A stretch of 64,000 bases of DNA from an uncultured Lachnospiraceae bacterium (GTDB lineage Bacteria; Bacillota; Clostridia; Lachnospirales; Lachnospiraceae), in assembly GCA_910578715.1 (NCBI GenBank), contig CAJTRL010000005.1, positions 34,491-98,490 of the forward strand. The letters run 5' to 3'. The translations under genes and the position numbers were made by a program. Positions 33,420-42,091 of the stretch are shown here, one piece after another. Under the pieces are notes generated by a model that was not told the origin of the DNA, did not search any database, and saw nothing but the letters and a program-made list of their open reading frames with translations. How positions within the stretch are numbered: position 1 is the first letter of the stretch; each line of letters opens with the position of its first letter.

Positions 33420-33716
33420 TTACTCAATCGTAAGAATTTCGGCAAAGCCTGTCACTTCAAAAATCTCCAGAATCGTTTCATTGACATGGCATATCACCAT
33501 GCTTCCCTGTTTGTTCATCGTTTTCTGTGCGGAAAGCAAAACGCGCAGTCCGGCGGACGAGAGATATTCCAGTTTTTCAAAATCCATTACGAGTTTTTCT
33601 ACTCCGTCAAGGACTTGTTTTAAGTCCGCCTCCAGCTGCGGAGCCGTCGTCGTATCAAGCCTTCCCGTCAACAAAATGTTTAGTGTCTTTCCATCCAGTC
33701 TTTTTTCAATCGTCAT
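33420..33716 (-). CDS. STAS-domain anti-sigma factor antagonist (RsbV/SpoIIAA-like)
   Basis: 98 residues, a single STAS domain: LNILLTGRLDTTTAPQLEADL, KLVMDFEKLEYLSSAGLRVLL, GSMVICHVNETILEIFEVTGF. The conserved phosphorylatable Ser is in LSSAGL. Such proteins bind the anti-sigma kinase when unphosphorylated. The kinase-type partner is encoded 24 bases upstream. No sigma factor or PP2C phosphatase gene is nearby, so the output could be non-sigma. ATG 33716 after GGGAGG. Confidence 0.93.
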   Translation of the reverse strand: MTIEKRLDGKTLNILLTGRLDTTTAPQLEADLKQVLDGVEKLVMDFEKLEYLSSAGLRVLLSAQKTMNKQGSMVICHVNETILEIFEVTGFAEILTIE

Positions 33717-33740
33717 GTCATTTCCTCCCGTTGATTTGAT

Positions 33741-34148
33741 TTACAGATTCTTTTTTAATTTCAGAATGTTCTTCCCGTCCCGGTACGCATAAACAACCTC
33801 ATCCATACTCTTTTTCACCAGAAAAATACCGAGTCCGCCAGGCTGTCTTTCTTCTGCGGAAAGCGATATATCCGGTTCAGCCGCCTGCAAAGGGTCATAG
33901 GGTATGCCCTTGTCCTTAAAAGTGATAATGACCGACAACGGCTCTTTCACCACTTCTACTCTGACGGTTACAGGACCGGTTTCCGGCTGATAAGCATAAT
34001 GCGCAATATTTCCAAATATTTCATCAATAGCGATATTAATCTGTCGCAGCACCTTCACAGGGCATTCGCACTGCTCCAGCTGCTTATCCACAAACTCTGT
34101 CACAATCGGAATATTTCCAACAGCCGCTTCCAGCATCAGTTCCCTCAT
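33741..34148 (-). CDS. Anti-sigma regulatory ATPase (RsbW/SpoIIAB-like HATPase)
   Basis: 135 residues with a GHKL ATPase fold: N-box INIAIDEIFGNIAHYAYQ, the G1 region VIITFKDKGIPYDPL, and the G2 region GGLGIFLVKKSMDEV. It can phosphorylate STAS partners on Ser, and the next gene encodes one. It is part of the signalling operon, 24 bases ahead of the STAS gene and 53 bases behind the cyclic-nucleotide-binding gene. Membership in the RsbW-like group is clear; its target is inferred. Confidence 0.9.
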   Translation of the reverse strand: MRELMLEAAVGNIPIVTEFVDKQLEQCECPVKVLRQINIAIDEIFGNIAHYAYQPETGPVTVRVEVVKEPLSVIITFKDKGIPYDPLQAAEPDISLSAEERQPGGLGIFLVKKSMDEVVYAYRDGKNILKLKKNL

Positions 34149-34201
34149 GTTTTATACCCCTTCCCCCTCATATTTTACAGCCTGTTTTTCTTTCGCGGCC
34201 G

Positions 34202-34657
34202 TCAGATGTGCAGTCCACTGATATTATACTGCATAATTTTTCTTTTAATATCCTCCGTCCTGAGTTTGTTTAAATTCTGCTTTTCATAAATATCATCCAG
34301 CAGAAGGTCAGTATTCTTCTGCATGACTTTAACGGTATGCGACATATTGCGCATAATATCTATTGCATTTTTCGGATTGTTCCGGACAAACTCTTCCAGA
34401 GAATCCTTCGTAATGCGCATCACCAGGACTTCGTCATAAGCGACGACCGTATAAATTGATGGCTGGTCCGACAGCACACCCAGCTCCCCAAAGCACTTGG
34501 GCTTGGAATAAATTCCAATCAGAAATTCATCCTTTTCTCCATATCGGTTATATAGAGCCACTGAACCGGATAAGATTTTATACATTTCCTGGCAGGTCTC
34601 TCCCTCTTTCATGATAATTTCTTCTGCGTGAAACGCCCGAACTATCGAATTATCCAT
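34202..34657 (-). CDS. Cyclic nucleotide-binding domain protein without DNA-binding domain
   Basis: 151 residues. Residues 8-115 form a Crp/cNMP-binding beta-roll: IIMKEGETCQEMYKILSGSV, the phosphate cassette region KPKCFGELGVLSDQPSIYTVVA (FGELGVLSDQP core), then VLVMRITKDSLEEFVRNNP. The remaining 35 residues are one helix and a short tail, with no helix-turn-helix. It is therefore likely a ligand sensor acting by protein contact. It lies between the GGDEF gene and the anti-sigma ATPase gene. Ligand unknown. Start 34657 after CAGGAGG. Confidence 0.88.
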   Translation of the reverse strand: MDNSIVRAFHAEEIIMKEGETCQEMYKILSGSVALYNRYGEKDEFLIGIYSKPKCFGELGVLSDQPSIYTVVAYDEVLVMRITKDSLEEFVRNNPKNAIDIMRNMSHTVKVMQKNTDLLLDDIYEKQNLNKLRTEDIKRKIMQYNISGLHI

Positions 34658-34721
34658 CCCGGTTTACCTCCTCCTGTTCCGTCTCCTCTGATGTAATCCG
34701 CTTTCGCAATCATTCCTGCAT

Positions 34722-36080
34722 TTATTCTCCCGCTGCCATACGCGAAATCTCGGCATACCGTATTCTTTTATCTTCATACATCCGCTCATCGGCTTCTTTC
34801 AGGAGATGGTCAATATCCTCATCATTTTCAGCGCGCCATACACGTCCAACCGCCATTTGGGAGTTTCTTTCTATCATTTCCTTATTTAAAAGTTCCGCCA
34901 GCTCTTCCAGTTCCCTTTCTTCAATTTTCTCGCACAGAACCAGAAATTCATCGCCCCCGATGCGGAACATCGCATGGCCTTCAAATACTTTTTTCAGACA
35001 TTCGCCGACGCGAATCAGCAGCTTATCTCCTTCCCGATGTCCTTTCTGGTCGTTCACTCTTTTTAATCCCATCACATCACAATACAAAATGCCGATGCTT
35101 TTTCCCGGCTGCATTGCTCCGACATATTCATTCATGGCGTGACGGTTTCCGATTCCGGTAAGCTGGTCCTGAAAGCACAGTTCTTCCAGACGGCGCACAT
35201 GATTTCTCCTGTGCAGAATCGTAACAATGAAATGTCCCAGAATCCGCAGCAGCGTCGTAATATGTTCCAAGAACTGTTCCGGCGGATTATCCACTCCATA
35301 AAACCCGATAATTTTCCCTTCCCTGACAAGTGGACTGACCACAAGAGACTGAATATTCTGCGGCTCCAGATAGTCATATACCGGCCTGTCGGTTTCCCGG
35401 ACGCTCTCCAGATTTTTAATAATAACATTTTCATCCTGTAAAAATTTCTGATACCAGAGGCTGACTACCTGAAAAGATACATTCTGCAGATTTTCTTTCT
35501 GCGGCGTAACGCCCCCCGCGCACCATTCATAGGTATTCCGGAAGGTTCCGTCTTCCATCTCCTCGAAAATATAGACCCTGTCGCTGTGCAGTGACTGCCC
35601 AAGATATTCCAACAGCGCCGCAATAGAGTCCTCCGGCACAGATTCCATCATGGCAATCCGCAGCCCTTCATTAATCATCTCTTCGTTGTCTTCATATCCC
35701 CTGTTCTGCTGTTCCCATGCGCTCAAATCCACGCCAAGCTCAAAACGGTATCTTTTACCGTTTTCCTCTATCATCGTTTCCTTCAGCGCCTGTTTCTTTT
35801 TGATAACCGGATTGTAACGCACTTCTTCCAGAAAAAACCCCGGATTCAGTTTTTTGTGATTACAGGCCGTACATGGTACGGAACTTCCCTTTAACAATTC
35901 ATAGCATTTTTTCCCTCTGCATTCCTCCATCGTCCCGATTCCGTATATCTTCCTCGCATACCGATTGGCATATACCAGTTCGTGACTGTCCATATCGACC
36001 ACGCAGACGCTCTCCTGAAGCCTTTCATAAAACTGCCAGAGAGACGCCGTCTGCGGCCCTTCCAATTCTTCTTTTTTCAT
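34722..36080 (-). CDS. Diguanylate cyclase with PAS and GAF-like domains
   Basis: 452 residues from ATG 36080, preceded by GGAGG; the longer frame has no site. Residues about 10-110 form a PAS domain with a Cys pair (VPCTACNHKKL), as in PAS domains of many clostridial sensors. Residues about 130-270 look GAF-like (IAALLEYLGQSLHSDRVYIFEE). The GGDEF domain follows (DQLTGIGNRHAM, GILYCDVMGLKRVND, FRIGGDEFLVLCE), with an intact GGDEF and no RxxD inhibitory site five residues before it. It should make c-di-GMP. Fits the operon as signal integrator. No membrane helix. Confidence 0.92.
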   Translation of the reverse strand: MKKEELEGPQTASLWQFYERLQESVCVVDMDSHELVYANRYARKIYGIGTMEECRGKKCYELLKGSSVPCTACNHKKLNPGFFLEEVRYNPVIKKKQALKETMIEENGKRYRFELGVDLSAWEQQNRGYEDNEEMINEGLRIAMMESVPEDSIAALLEYLGQSLHSDRVYIFEEMEDGTFRNTYEWCAGGVTPQKENLQNVSFQVVSLWYQKFLQDENVIIKNLESVRETDRPVYDYLEPQNIQSLVVSPLVREGKIIGFYGVDNPPEQFLEHITTLLRILGHFIVTILHRRNHVRRLEELCFQDQLTGIGNRHAMNEYVGAMQPGKSIGILYCDVMGLKRVNDQKGHREGDKLLIRVGECLKKVFEGHAMFRIGGDEFLVLCEKIEERELEELAELLNKEMIERNSQMAVGRVWRAENDEDIDHLLKEADERMYEDKRIRYAEISRMAAGE

Positions 36081-36175
36081 AATATTCCTCCACGACTCTT
36101 CCTCTATATCGGCGCGCTCTACTACAAGAATGCGCATTGTCCGTCAAACGGACCTGTTTGCTCTCTTTCTCCTCC

Positions 36176-38176
36176 CTATACCTTAAAAGATGCTACCGTC
36201 TCGTTCAAAATTTCGCTCAGACTGGACAATTCTTCCATCTGTGCAAGAACAGATTTGGAATTTTCGTCGGAATCTTCCGCCGACTGCTTCATTGTCTGCA
36301 TATATTCGGCAATCGTTCCTATGAGCTCCGCAACCGCAAGAATATATTCATTGATTCCCGTTATCCCGGCGCTCATTTCCGCAGAAGCCGAACCCAGGTC
36401 TCCGGAAATACTGCTGTAAAAAGCCGCATCCTGTTCATACATTTCTGCCAGCCGCGTCATGCTCTGATAATCTGCCATAACTTTATCGTTCATAAATGCC
36501 AGCAGTCTGCCTGAACTTTCGGACAGGAAGGAAACATTCTGCACGACGCCTTCCGTCACTTTACGAATTTTATCTACCGCAACTTTGGAATGGTCCGCAA
36601 GCTGGCGTATTTCATCCGCAACGACAGCAAAACCTTTTCCCGCATCTCCGGCTCTCGCCGCTTCTATTGAAGCATTTAACGCCAGAAGATTTGTCTGTGA
36701 GCTGATTGACAGAATCTCTTCCGTCAGTGTATCGATTTCCCGCACCTTCTGACTGTCCGAAATTGCCTGTTCCAATTCTTCTTTGGTTTCCTGGTACAGA
36801 ACAACCGCTTCTCTGCTCGACGCTTCGGAACTTTCATGTTGTTTCCCGGCCCGTTCCATAATATCTCCGGACTGCCTTGCCGCTTCACCCGCTTTACCCG
36901 CGACCGCATCAACGGCCTGACAAAGCTCCTGGCCTGTGCTCTTTATCTTTTCTGCCAGCTCTTTTGCCTCCGTCGTCTGTTTTAATACCTGTACCGTCGA
37001 ATCCGCAATTTCGGAAATATCATTCGTCAGTACTGTCATTCTGGCGGAAGTGCTCTCCGCTATCGTTCCGATACTGCCGGCTTCCTGTTTCGTATTCAGA
37101 ATAATGCCCCGTATCTGCTGTTTCACTTCTTTTGTCGCCGTCCGAATCTGTTCCGTTTCGTCTTTGTATTCTTTGGGAATGCCTTTCTCACTGACGCTGT
37201 TTTCCGAAAAATCACCCGATGCAAACTGCTTCAGCATCTGTACCGGCTCCAGCATTTTCCCTATCAGTCCCGCCATCGTAACGGCCACAAGCACTGTAAT
37301 CACAAGCGCAATCATAACCGCTACCCCAATCATAACCATCAGGGAACTTCTGACATTGGCTGTCGGAACGACCACGCCCATTCTCCACTGGCTTCCCTCT
37401 ATGCCCGCCGTCGCAAAATAGCATTTGCTTCCGTCATAATCGGTCAGCTCAACTACACGGTTATCTTCACCATTTACCAGTCCCGCAAGTCCGGGCATAA
37501 TATCCGTTACAACAACCGCACTATCTTCTGAAGGTTCAAAGTCTTTATTTTTATGCGCCACATACTGGCCGCTGCTGTCTGCAAGAAATCCGTATACGCC
37601 TTCCGCAAAATCAATGCTCGATGTCAAATCCGTTACCGTTCCGAGCGTTACGTCGAGACCGATTACCGCGCTCAGTCCGCCTTCTATGTACACCGGAGCC
37701 GCAATCGTTGTACACATCTGGTTTGTCAGCACATCCCAGTAAGGGTCTGTCACAATGACGCTGCCCGCTGCCGCCGCCTGCTGATACCAGCCCCTCTGGA
37801 CCGGGTCATATCCCTCCGGTATTTCCGCCTCGGCATTGGACTGTATAAACATACTGTCCTTTGTGCCACAATACAAATTCAGAAGCTCGCCTCTTCCCTC
37901 CGCATAAGTATTCATAACGGACTGAATAAAATCTGCGTCCATATCCCGGGCCGCTTCTATACAGTTTGCCGCGCCCTCTGCCAGCATTTTTTCATTTTCA
38001 ATCCATGTATTGATTTCTTCTGCATATCTGTCCGCATAAATCTGCAGCGCCTCGGTCTGGTCTTTTACCAGGCGCTTCCCCGCAACGATGACGATACCAA
38101 CCGTAGTCAGCAGAATACTGGCTACGACCATGCAGATTACACTGGCCGTCAGTTTGCCCTTGATGGTTCTTCCCAT
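36176..38176 (-). CDS. Methyl-accepting chemotaxis-type transducer with Cache sensor
   Basis: 666 residues from ATG 38176 (MGRTIKGKLTASVIC), chosen because GAGG lies nine bases before; ATG 38200 is possible. A membrane helix (about 8-30) and a second (about 280-305, VMIGVAVMIALVITVLVAV) enclose an extracytoplasmic dCache domain with RGWYQQAAAAG, VTDPYWDVLTNQMCTTIAAPVY. A HAMP domain follows, then the signalling helix bundle with the hairpin tip ILSISSQTNLLALNASIEAARAGDAGKGFAVVADEIRQLADHS (conserved core EIRQLADHS). It may control chemotaxis or, given its operon partners, the GGDEF, partner-switch and LytTR proteins downstream. First gene of the signalling operon. Confidence 0.93.
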   Translation of the reverse strand: MGRTIKGKLTASVICMVVASILLTTVGIVIVAGKRLVKDQTEALQIYADRYAEEINTWIENEKMLAEGAANCIEAARDMDADFIQSVMNTYAEGRGELLNLYCGTKDSMFIQSNAEAEIPEGYDPVQRGWYQQAAAAGSVIVTDPYWDVLTNQMCTTIAAPVYIEGGLSAVIGLDVTLGTVTDLTSSIDFAEGVYGFLADSSGQYVAHKNKDFEPSEDSAVVVTDIMPGLAGLVNGEDNRVVELTDYDGSKCYFATAGIEGSQWRMGVVVPTANVRSSLMVMIGVAVMIALVITVLVAVTMAGLIGKMLEPVQMLKQFASGDFSENSVSEKGIPKEYKDETEQIRTATKEVKQQIRGIILNTKQEAGSIGTIAESTSARMTVLTNDISEIADSTVQVLKQTTEAKELAEKIKSTGQELCQAVDAVAGKAGEAARQSGDIMERAGKQHESSEASSREAVVLYQETKEELEQAISDSQKVREIDTLTEEILSISSQTNLLALNASIEAARAGDAGKGFAVVADEIRQLADHSKVAVDKIRKVTEGVVQNVSFLSESSGRLLAFMNDKVMADYQSMTRLAEMYEQDAAFYSSISGDLGSASAEMSAGITGINEYILAVAELIGTIAEYMQTMKQSAEDSDENSKSVLAQMEELSSLSEILNETVASFKV

Positions 38177-38304
38177 GGTTTTGTACCTCATTTCTTTCAT
38201 TTTTTCTTTAACAGTCCGTATTAGTTTACCAGAAAGAATCTTTTTCGTGTGATGTCCCGGTACACTTTGCAGATTTTGAGGTATCATTTGCATATTCGTC
38301 ATCC

Positions 38305-38339
38305 AAAAACCGCCATCTGCATTTTCTGCAGATGGCGGT
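38305..38339 (-). terminator. Terminator after the glutamate synthase-like gene
   Basis: ACCGCCATCTGCA (38309-38321) pairs perfectly with TGCAGATGGCGGT (38327-38339), and five T residues follow on the minus strand. It separates the gene ending at 38345 from the MCP operon; the rest of 38177-38344 is MCP leader. Confidence 0.9.
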
Positions 38340-38344
38340 AAATA

Positions 38345-39763
38345 TCATGCGTGTTCAATATTGGTATATTCCGATATTTCTCTGCTGATGGTACACAAAT
38401 CTTCCACAGAAAGCTCATGAATATCTTCATGGCCCGTAATCCTCGCAAACGTTTTCAGTTCTTCTGCAGAACAACGCAGGTAATTGGCCACTCTTCCGGC
38501 CGCCGCATCCACATGCAGCCTTTTCCTCAGTTCTGGGTCCTGTGTCGCCACTCCGACCGGACACATTCCCGTACCACAGATACGATATTGCTGACAGGCC
38601 GCCGCTACCATCGCCGCAGACGCAACCGCAACCGCATCCGCGCCCATCGCAAGCGCTTTGGCAAAATCGGAAGATACCCGGAGTCCGCCTGTAATCACCA
38701 AATCAATTTCCGCCTTCACACTGTCAAGGTATTTTCTCGCCCGGTAAAGCGCATAGACAGTGGGCACGCTGGTTGAATCGCGGATAATTGCCGGAGATGC
38801 TCCCGTCGCGCCGCCCCTTCCGTCAATCGTAATAAAATCCGGCTCCGCATATACGCAGTACTCTAAATCTTTTTCAATTCTTCCCGCCGCTATTTTAATA
38901 CCGACCGGCCTTCCTTCGCTCCGCTCCCGCAGTTCGCTTACCAGCTTTTTCAAATCATCCTTTGTATCGATACCCGGAAACTTCGAGGGGCTGATGACGT
39001 CTTCTCCAAGCGGTTTATTCCGAATCTTCGCTATTTCCGGCGTCACCTTGCTGCCGGGCAGATGTCCTCCCATTCCCGGTTTTGTTCCCTGTCCGATTTT
39101 TATCTCGACTGCATCGGCCGTTTTCAGATTATCATCCGTTACGCTGTATAGATTGGGCACATATTCAAATATGTATTTATATGCGGCTTCTTTTTCCTCC
39201 GGCAGAATACCTCCCTCGCCGCTGCACATTGCCGTACCGGCCGCCGCGCTTCCTCTGGCAAGCGCAATTTTGGTCTCTTTGGAAAGCGCTCCGAACGACA
39301 TATGGGAAATATATACCGGCATATCCAGAACCATCGGTTTCTTCGCGCGTTTCCCGATAACCGTCCGCAGAGAAACCTCCGCGTGTTCCTCCAAAGGCAT
39401 CGGATTCAGCTGCGCGCCCATTATCAGAATATCATCCCATCCGGGCATCTTCATCTGCGTTCCCATCGCTTCGATGGCGGATTTCCCGGTAACTGCCATT
39501 TCGTGGATTTCTTTCATATACCGATAATTGCCATCCGTTTTTCTCGTTTCCTTCGGATAACTTAAATCCAATGTCTCATCGGCGCTTTTTTCAACAGCCG
39601 CATCTTTTCCGCTCTCCGGCACGCGCTCCTCCCCTTCGGGCATTACCGGCTTAAACTTTTCCACCGGCTGTTTACAAAGAGGACATTCCGTCAGTTCGAA
39701 AAAAGATTTTCCTTCTTTTTCCTCATCAAAAAGATATCCGCATACACTGCACCTGTACACCAT
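38345..39763 (-). CDS. Glutamate synthase-domain flavoprotein with rubredoxin-like N-terminus
   Basis: 472 residues. The first 40 residues form a rubredoxin-like metal site (YRCSVCGYLFDEE, ECPLCKQPVEKF: CxxCG and CPxC). The rest is the FMN-binding synthase domain of GltB (MSFGALSKETKIALARGSAAAGTAMCSGEGGI, given by core MSFGALSKE; AVEIKIGQGTKPGMGG; TIDGRGGATGASP; GADAVAVASAAM) with an iron-sulfur cysteine cluster (CQQYRICGTGMCPVG). It has no amidotransferase domain and so cannot by itself use glutamine. Members of this group occur in anaerobes and may take electrons through the rubredoxin head. Reaction not certain. ATG 39763 after GGGAGG. Confidence 0.88.
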   Translation of the reverse strand: MVYRCSVCGYLFDEEKEGKSFFELTECPLCKQPVEKFKPVMPEGEERVPESGKDAAVEKSADETLDLSYPKETRKTDGNYRYMKEIHEMAVTGKSAIEAMGTQMKMPGWDDILIMGAQLNPMPLEEHAEVSLRTVIGKRAKKPMVLDMPVYISHMSFGALSKETKIALARGSAAAGTAMCSGEGGILPEEKEAAYKYIFEYVPNLYSVTDDNLKTADAVEIKIGQGTKPGMGGHLPGSKVTPEIAKIRNKPLGEDVISPSKFPGIDTKDDLKKLVSELRERSEGRPVGIKIAAGRIEKDLEYCVYAEPDFITIDGRGGATGASPAIIRDSTSVPTVYALYRARKYLDSVKAEIDLVITGGLRVSSDFAKALAMGADAVAVASAAMVAAACQQYRICGTGMCPVGVATQDPELRKRLHVDAAAGRVANYLRCSAEELKTFARITGHEDIHELSVEDLCTISREISEYTNIEHA

Positions 39764-39978
39764 AATCGTACCCTCCCGTCTGTTCTGATTTTTTAAAATA
39801 GCATCCCTTACTGTTTTGATTTCTTAAATCAACTTTACAAATTATAGAGAATTTTGTCAACGAAATTCGTTTTACTTCCATCGTATACCGATATATGCTA
39901 TAATAAAAAATAACAGCATTACGAAAAACCGTATTGACAAGACACACCGCCCGGACAAAGGACATTGGTATACTGCTT

Positions 39979-41136
39979 ATGAAAAAAAGAAATTATCTGT
40001 TTCCCGTCATATATATTATGCTTTTTGTCTGCCTCCTTATTACCGGATGCGGAAGCCGGGAATCGGCGGGCAAAACGGATTCTACACAAGAGATGACGGG
40101 CGGTACGGACGCCTCAGAAAATGATACAGGCCCGGTCAAAACAGAAAGAACGGAGGAAAATATGACGGACAATAAAACAACTGGCAATACGTCTCATAAC
40201 GAAAATTCAAACTCCACACAGACGCCCCTTTCTTTACACGGCGCCCTTCATGTAGAGGGAACTGCGCTGACGGACAGCCACAGAAACCCGATGCAGCTCC
40301 GGGGCATGTCCACCCACGGCATCGCCTGGTTCCCGGAATATATCAATCCCGAAACCTTCCGGTTTCTGCGCGACAGCTGGAATACCAACTGCATCCGTCT
40401 CGCCATGTACACCGCGGAAGACGGCGGTTATTGCAGCGGCGGCAATCAGGAAGAATTGAAAAAGCTGGTGCAAAACGGTGTGGAATACGCAACGGAACTG
40501 GGCATGTATGTCATCATTGACTGGCATATTTTAAGCGACCAGACTCCCCTCGCTTATCGGGAAGAGGCTGTTCATTTCTTTGATGAAATGTCTAAGTTAT
40601 ATGCCGGCTATGATAATGTTCTTTACGAAATCTGCAACGAACCGAATAATGCCGGCACATGGGATGACGTGTGCACATATGCTGACGAAGTAATCCCCGT
40701 CATCCGCGCCAACCATGAAAATGCCGTTATTCTCGTGGGCACGCCTACATGGAGTCAGGACATCGACCAGGCGCTTGCCTCGCCGCTCGCATACGATAAT
40801 ATTATGTACGTCCTTCATTTCTATGCGGCAACGCACACGGACTGGCTAAGGGAACGGATGAAAACCTGTATCGACAGCGGACTTCCGGTCTTTGTCAGCG
40901 AGTTTGGAATCTGCGACGCTTCCGGCAATGGTGCGGTCGATATCGCACAGGCCGACGCCTGGAAAGAATTAATTGAATCGTACAATGTAAGTTATATGTG
41001 CTGGAACCTTGCGAATAAAAACGAATCCAGCAGCATTCTCATTCCCGGCTGCCCGAAGCTCGACGGCTGGACTGACGAAGATTTAAGCGAACAGGGAAGG
41101 TGGATTCGGGACTGGTTCCTCAGCGAACACAGCTGA
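39979..41136 (+). CDS. Glycoside hydrolase family 5 lipoprotein (endoglucanase-like)
   Basis: 385 residues from ATG 39979 (MKKRNYLFPVIYIMLF), chosen because a lipoprotein signal peptide begins there and ends in the lipobox LITGC; the upstream frame to 39934 lacks a ribosome binding site. A Thr/Asn/Ser-rich linker (about 25-90) leads to the GH5 TIM barrel: LRGMSTHGIAWFPEY, NCIRLAMYT, VIIDWHIL, the acid/base Glu in YEICNEPNN and the nucleophile Glu in VFVSEFGICD. Expected to cut beta-1,4-glucan or related chains outside the cell. The esterase gene follows after 49 bases. Confidence 0.93.
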   Translation: MKKRNYLFPVIYIMLFVCLLITGCGSRESAGKTDSTQEMTGGTDASENDTGPVKTERTEENMTDNKTTGNTSHNENSNSTQTPLSLHGALHVEGTALTDSHRNPMQLRGMSTHGIAWFPEYINPETFRFLRDSWNTNCIRLAMYTAEDGGYCSGGNQEELKKLVQNGVEYATELGMYVIIDWHILSDQTPLAYREEAVHFFDEMSKLYAGYDNVLYEICNEPNNAGTWDDVCTYADEVIPVIRANHENAVILVGTPTWSQDIDQALASPLAYDNIMYVLHFYAATHTDWLRERMKTCIDSGLPVFVSEFGICDASGNGAVDIAQADAWKELIESYNVSYMCWNLANKNESSSILIPGCPKLDGWTDEDLSEQGRWIRDWFLSEHS

Positions 41137-41185
41137 TAATCCCAATCCGACAGATAATCCCAGTCCGATAGAAAAGGAGAAAACA

Positions 41186-41971
41186 ATGGCATACTATCAA
41201 ATCAAATTTTATTCAAATTCCCTGAAAAGAACTACTTCTTTTGAAATGTTTCTTCCTAACGATATCCGCGAGGATATTCCGAAGGAAGAAACCGAATACA
41301 GCAGACGGAAAATGAAAACGCTCTTTCTGCTTCACGGTTATACGGGATGTGCGGAAAACTGGGTTCCCCAATACCTGGCGGAGAAATACAATTTTGCCAT
41401 CGTCATGCCGAACGGCGAAAACGGCTTCTGGCTGGACGGGCTTTCCACGGGCCATCAGTACTGTACTTTCCTGGGCGTCGAACTTGTAAATTATCTTAGA
41501 AAAACATTCGGCCTCGCAATGAATGCGGATGAAACTTACATTATGGGCATGTCGATGGGCGGTTTCGGCGCGCTTCATACCGCGCTTTACTATCCCGACA
41601 GATTCGGCAGACTGGCCGCTTTATCCTCCGCGCTTATCGTACATGAAATCGCCCATATGAAGGAGGGCGGCGGCAATCCGGTTGCGAATTACGCCTATTA
41701 TCACGAATGCTTTGGCGACCTGGAAACGGTAGAAGAAAGCGACAACAATCCGGAAACGCTTGTGAAAAGGCTGAAAGAAAACGGCCAGAAAATCCCGGCA
41801 ATTTATATGAGCTGCGGAACGGAAGACTTTCTTCTGGAAAACAACCGCCAACTGCACGCCTTTCTCGACAGCATCCAGGTGGAACACATCTATCTGGAAA
41901 GCGCCGGAAACCACGATATGACATTCTGGAGCGAATACGCGGTGAAATTTGTGGAGATGATGTTTGCGTAG
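41186..41971 (+). CDS. Alpha/beta-hydrolase fold esterase (Esterase D/tributyrin esterase type)
   Basis: 261 residues, no signal peptide. The nucleophile elbow is GMSMGGFGALHTAL; upstream FLLHGYTGCAENWV provides the oxyanion region; the catalytic His is in SAGNHDMTFW and a probable Asp in MSCGTEDFLLENN. This family includes acetyl- and feruloyl-ester hydrolases that remove side groups from plant polysaccharides or oligosaccharides. The pairing with a secreted GH5 enzyme suggests removal of acyl groups from imported fragments; the substrate is inferred. ATG 41186 after AAAAGGAG. Confidence 0.9.
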   Translation: MAYYQIKFYSNSLKRTTSFEMFLPNDIREDIPKEETEYSRRKMKTLFLLHGYTGCAENWVPQYLAEKYNFAIVMPNGENGFWLDGLSTGHQYCTFLGVELVNYLRKTFGLAMNADETYIMGMSMGGFGALHTALYYPDRFGRLAALSSALIVHEIAHMKEGGGNPVANYAYYHECFGDLETVEESDNNPETLVKRLKENGQKIPAIYMSCGTEDFLLENNRQLHAFLDSIQVEHIYLESAGNHDMTFWSEYAVKFVEMMFA

Positions 41972-42012
41972 GTTTTGTGCGGCGGTATAGTAACCACAAA
42001 CTATAAAGTGAA

Positions 42013-42059
42013 CCCCTTTTTCAGACTAAAATCAATGTCTGACAGGAGGGGCTCTTTTT
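42013..42059 (+). terminator. Terminator after the esterase gene
   Basis: CCCCT (42013-42017) pairs with AGGGG (42047-42051) and CAGAC (42022-42026) with GTCTG (42037-42041), followed by a T5 tract. The sequence also has the look of an insertion-sequence end, but no transposase is present. Confidence 0.6.
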
Positions 42060-42091
42060 AATAAATGGAAGGAAACCTATGGTAAGAACAC

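Noticed and set aside
41985..42060. Insertion-sequence end next to the accessory island
   Set aside because: The segment has an IS-like flavour, but no matching opposite end or transposase was found; a simple terminator explains it.
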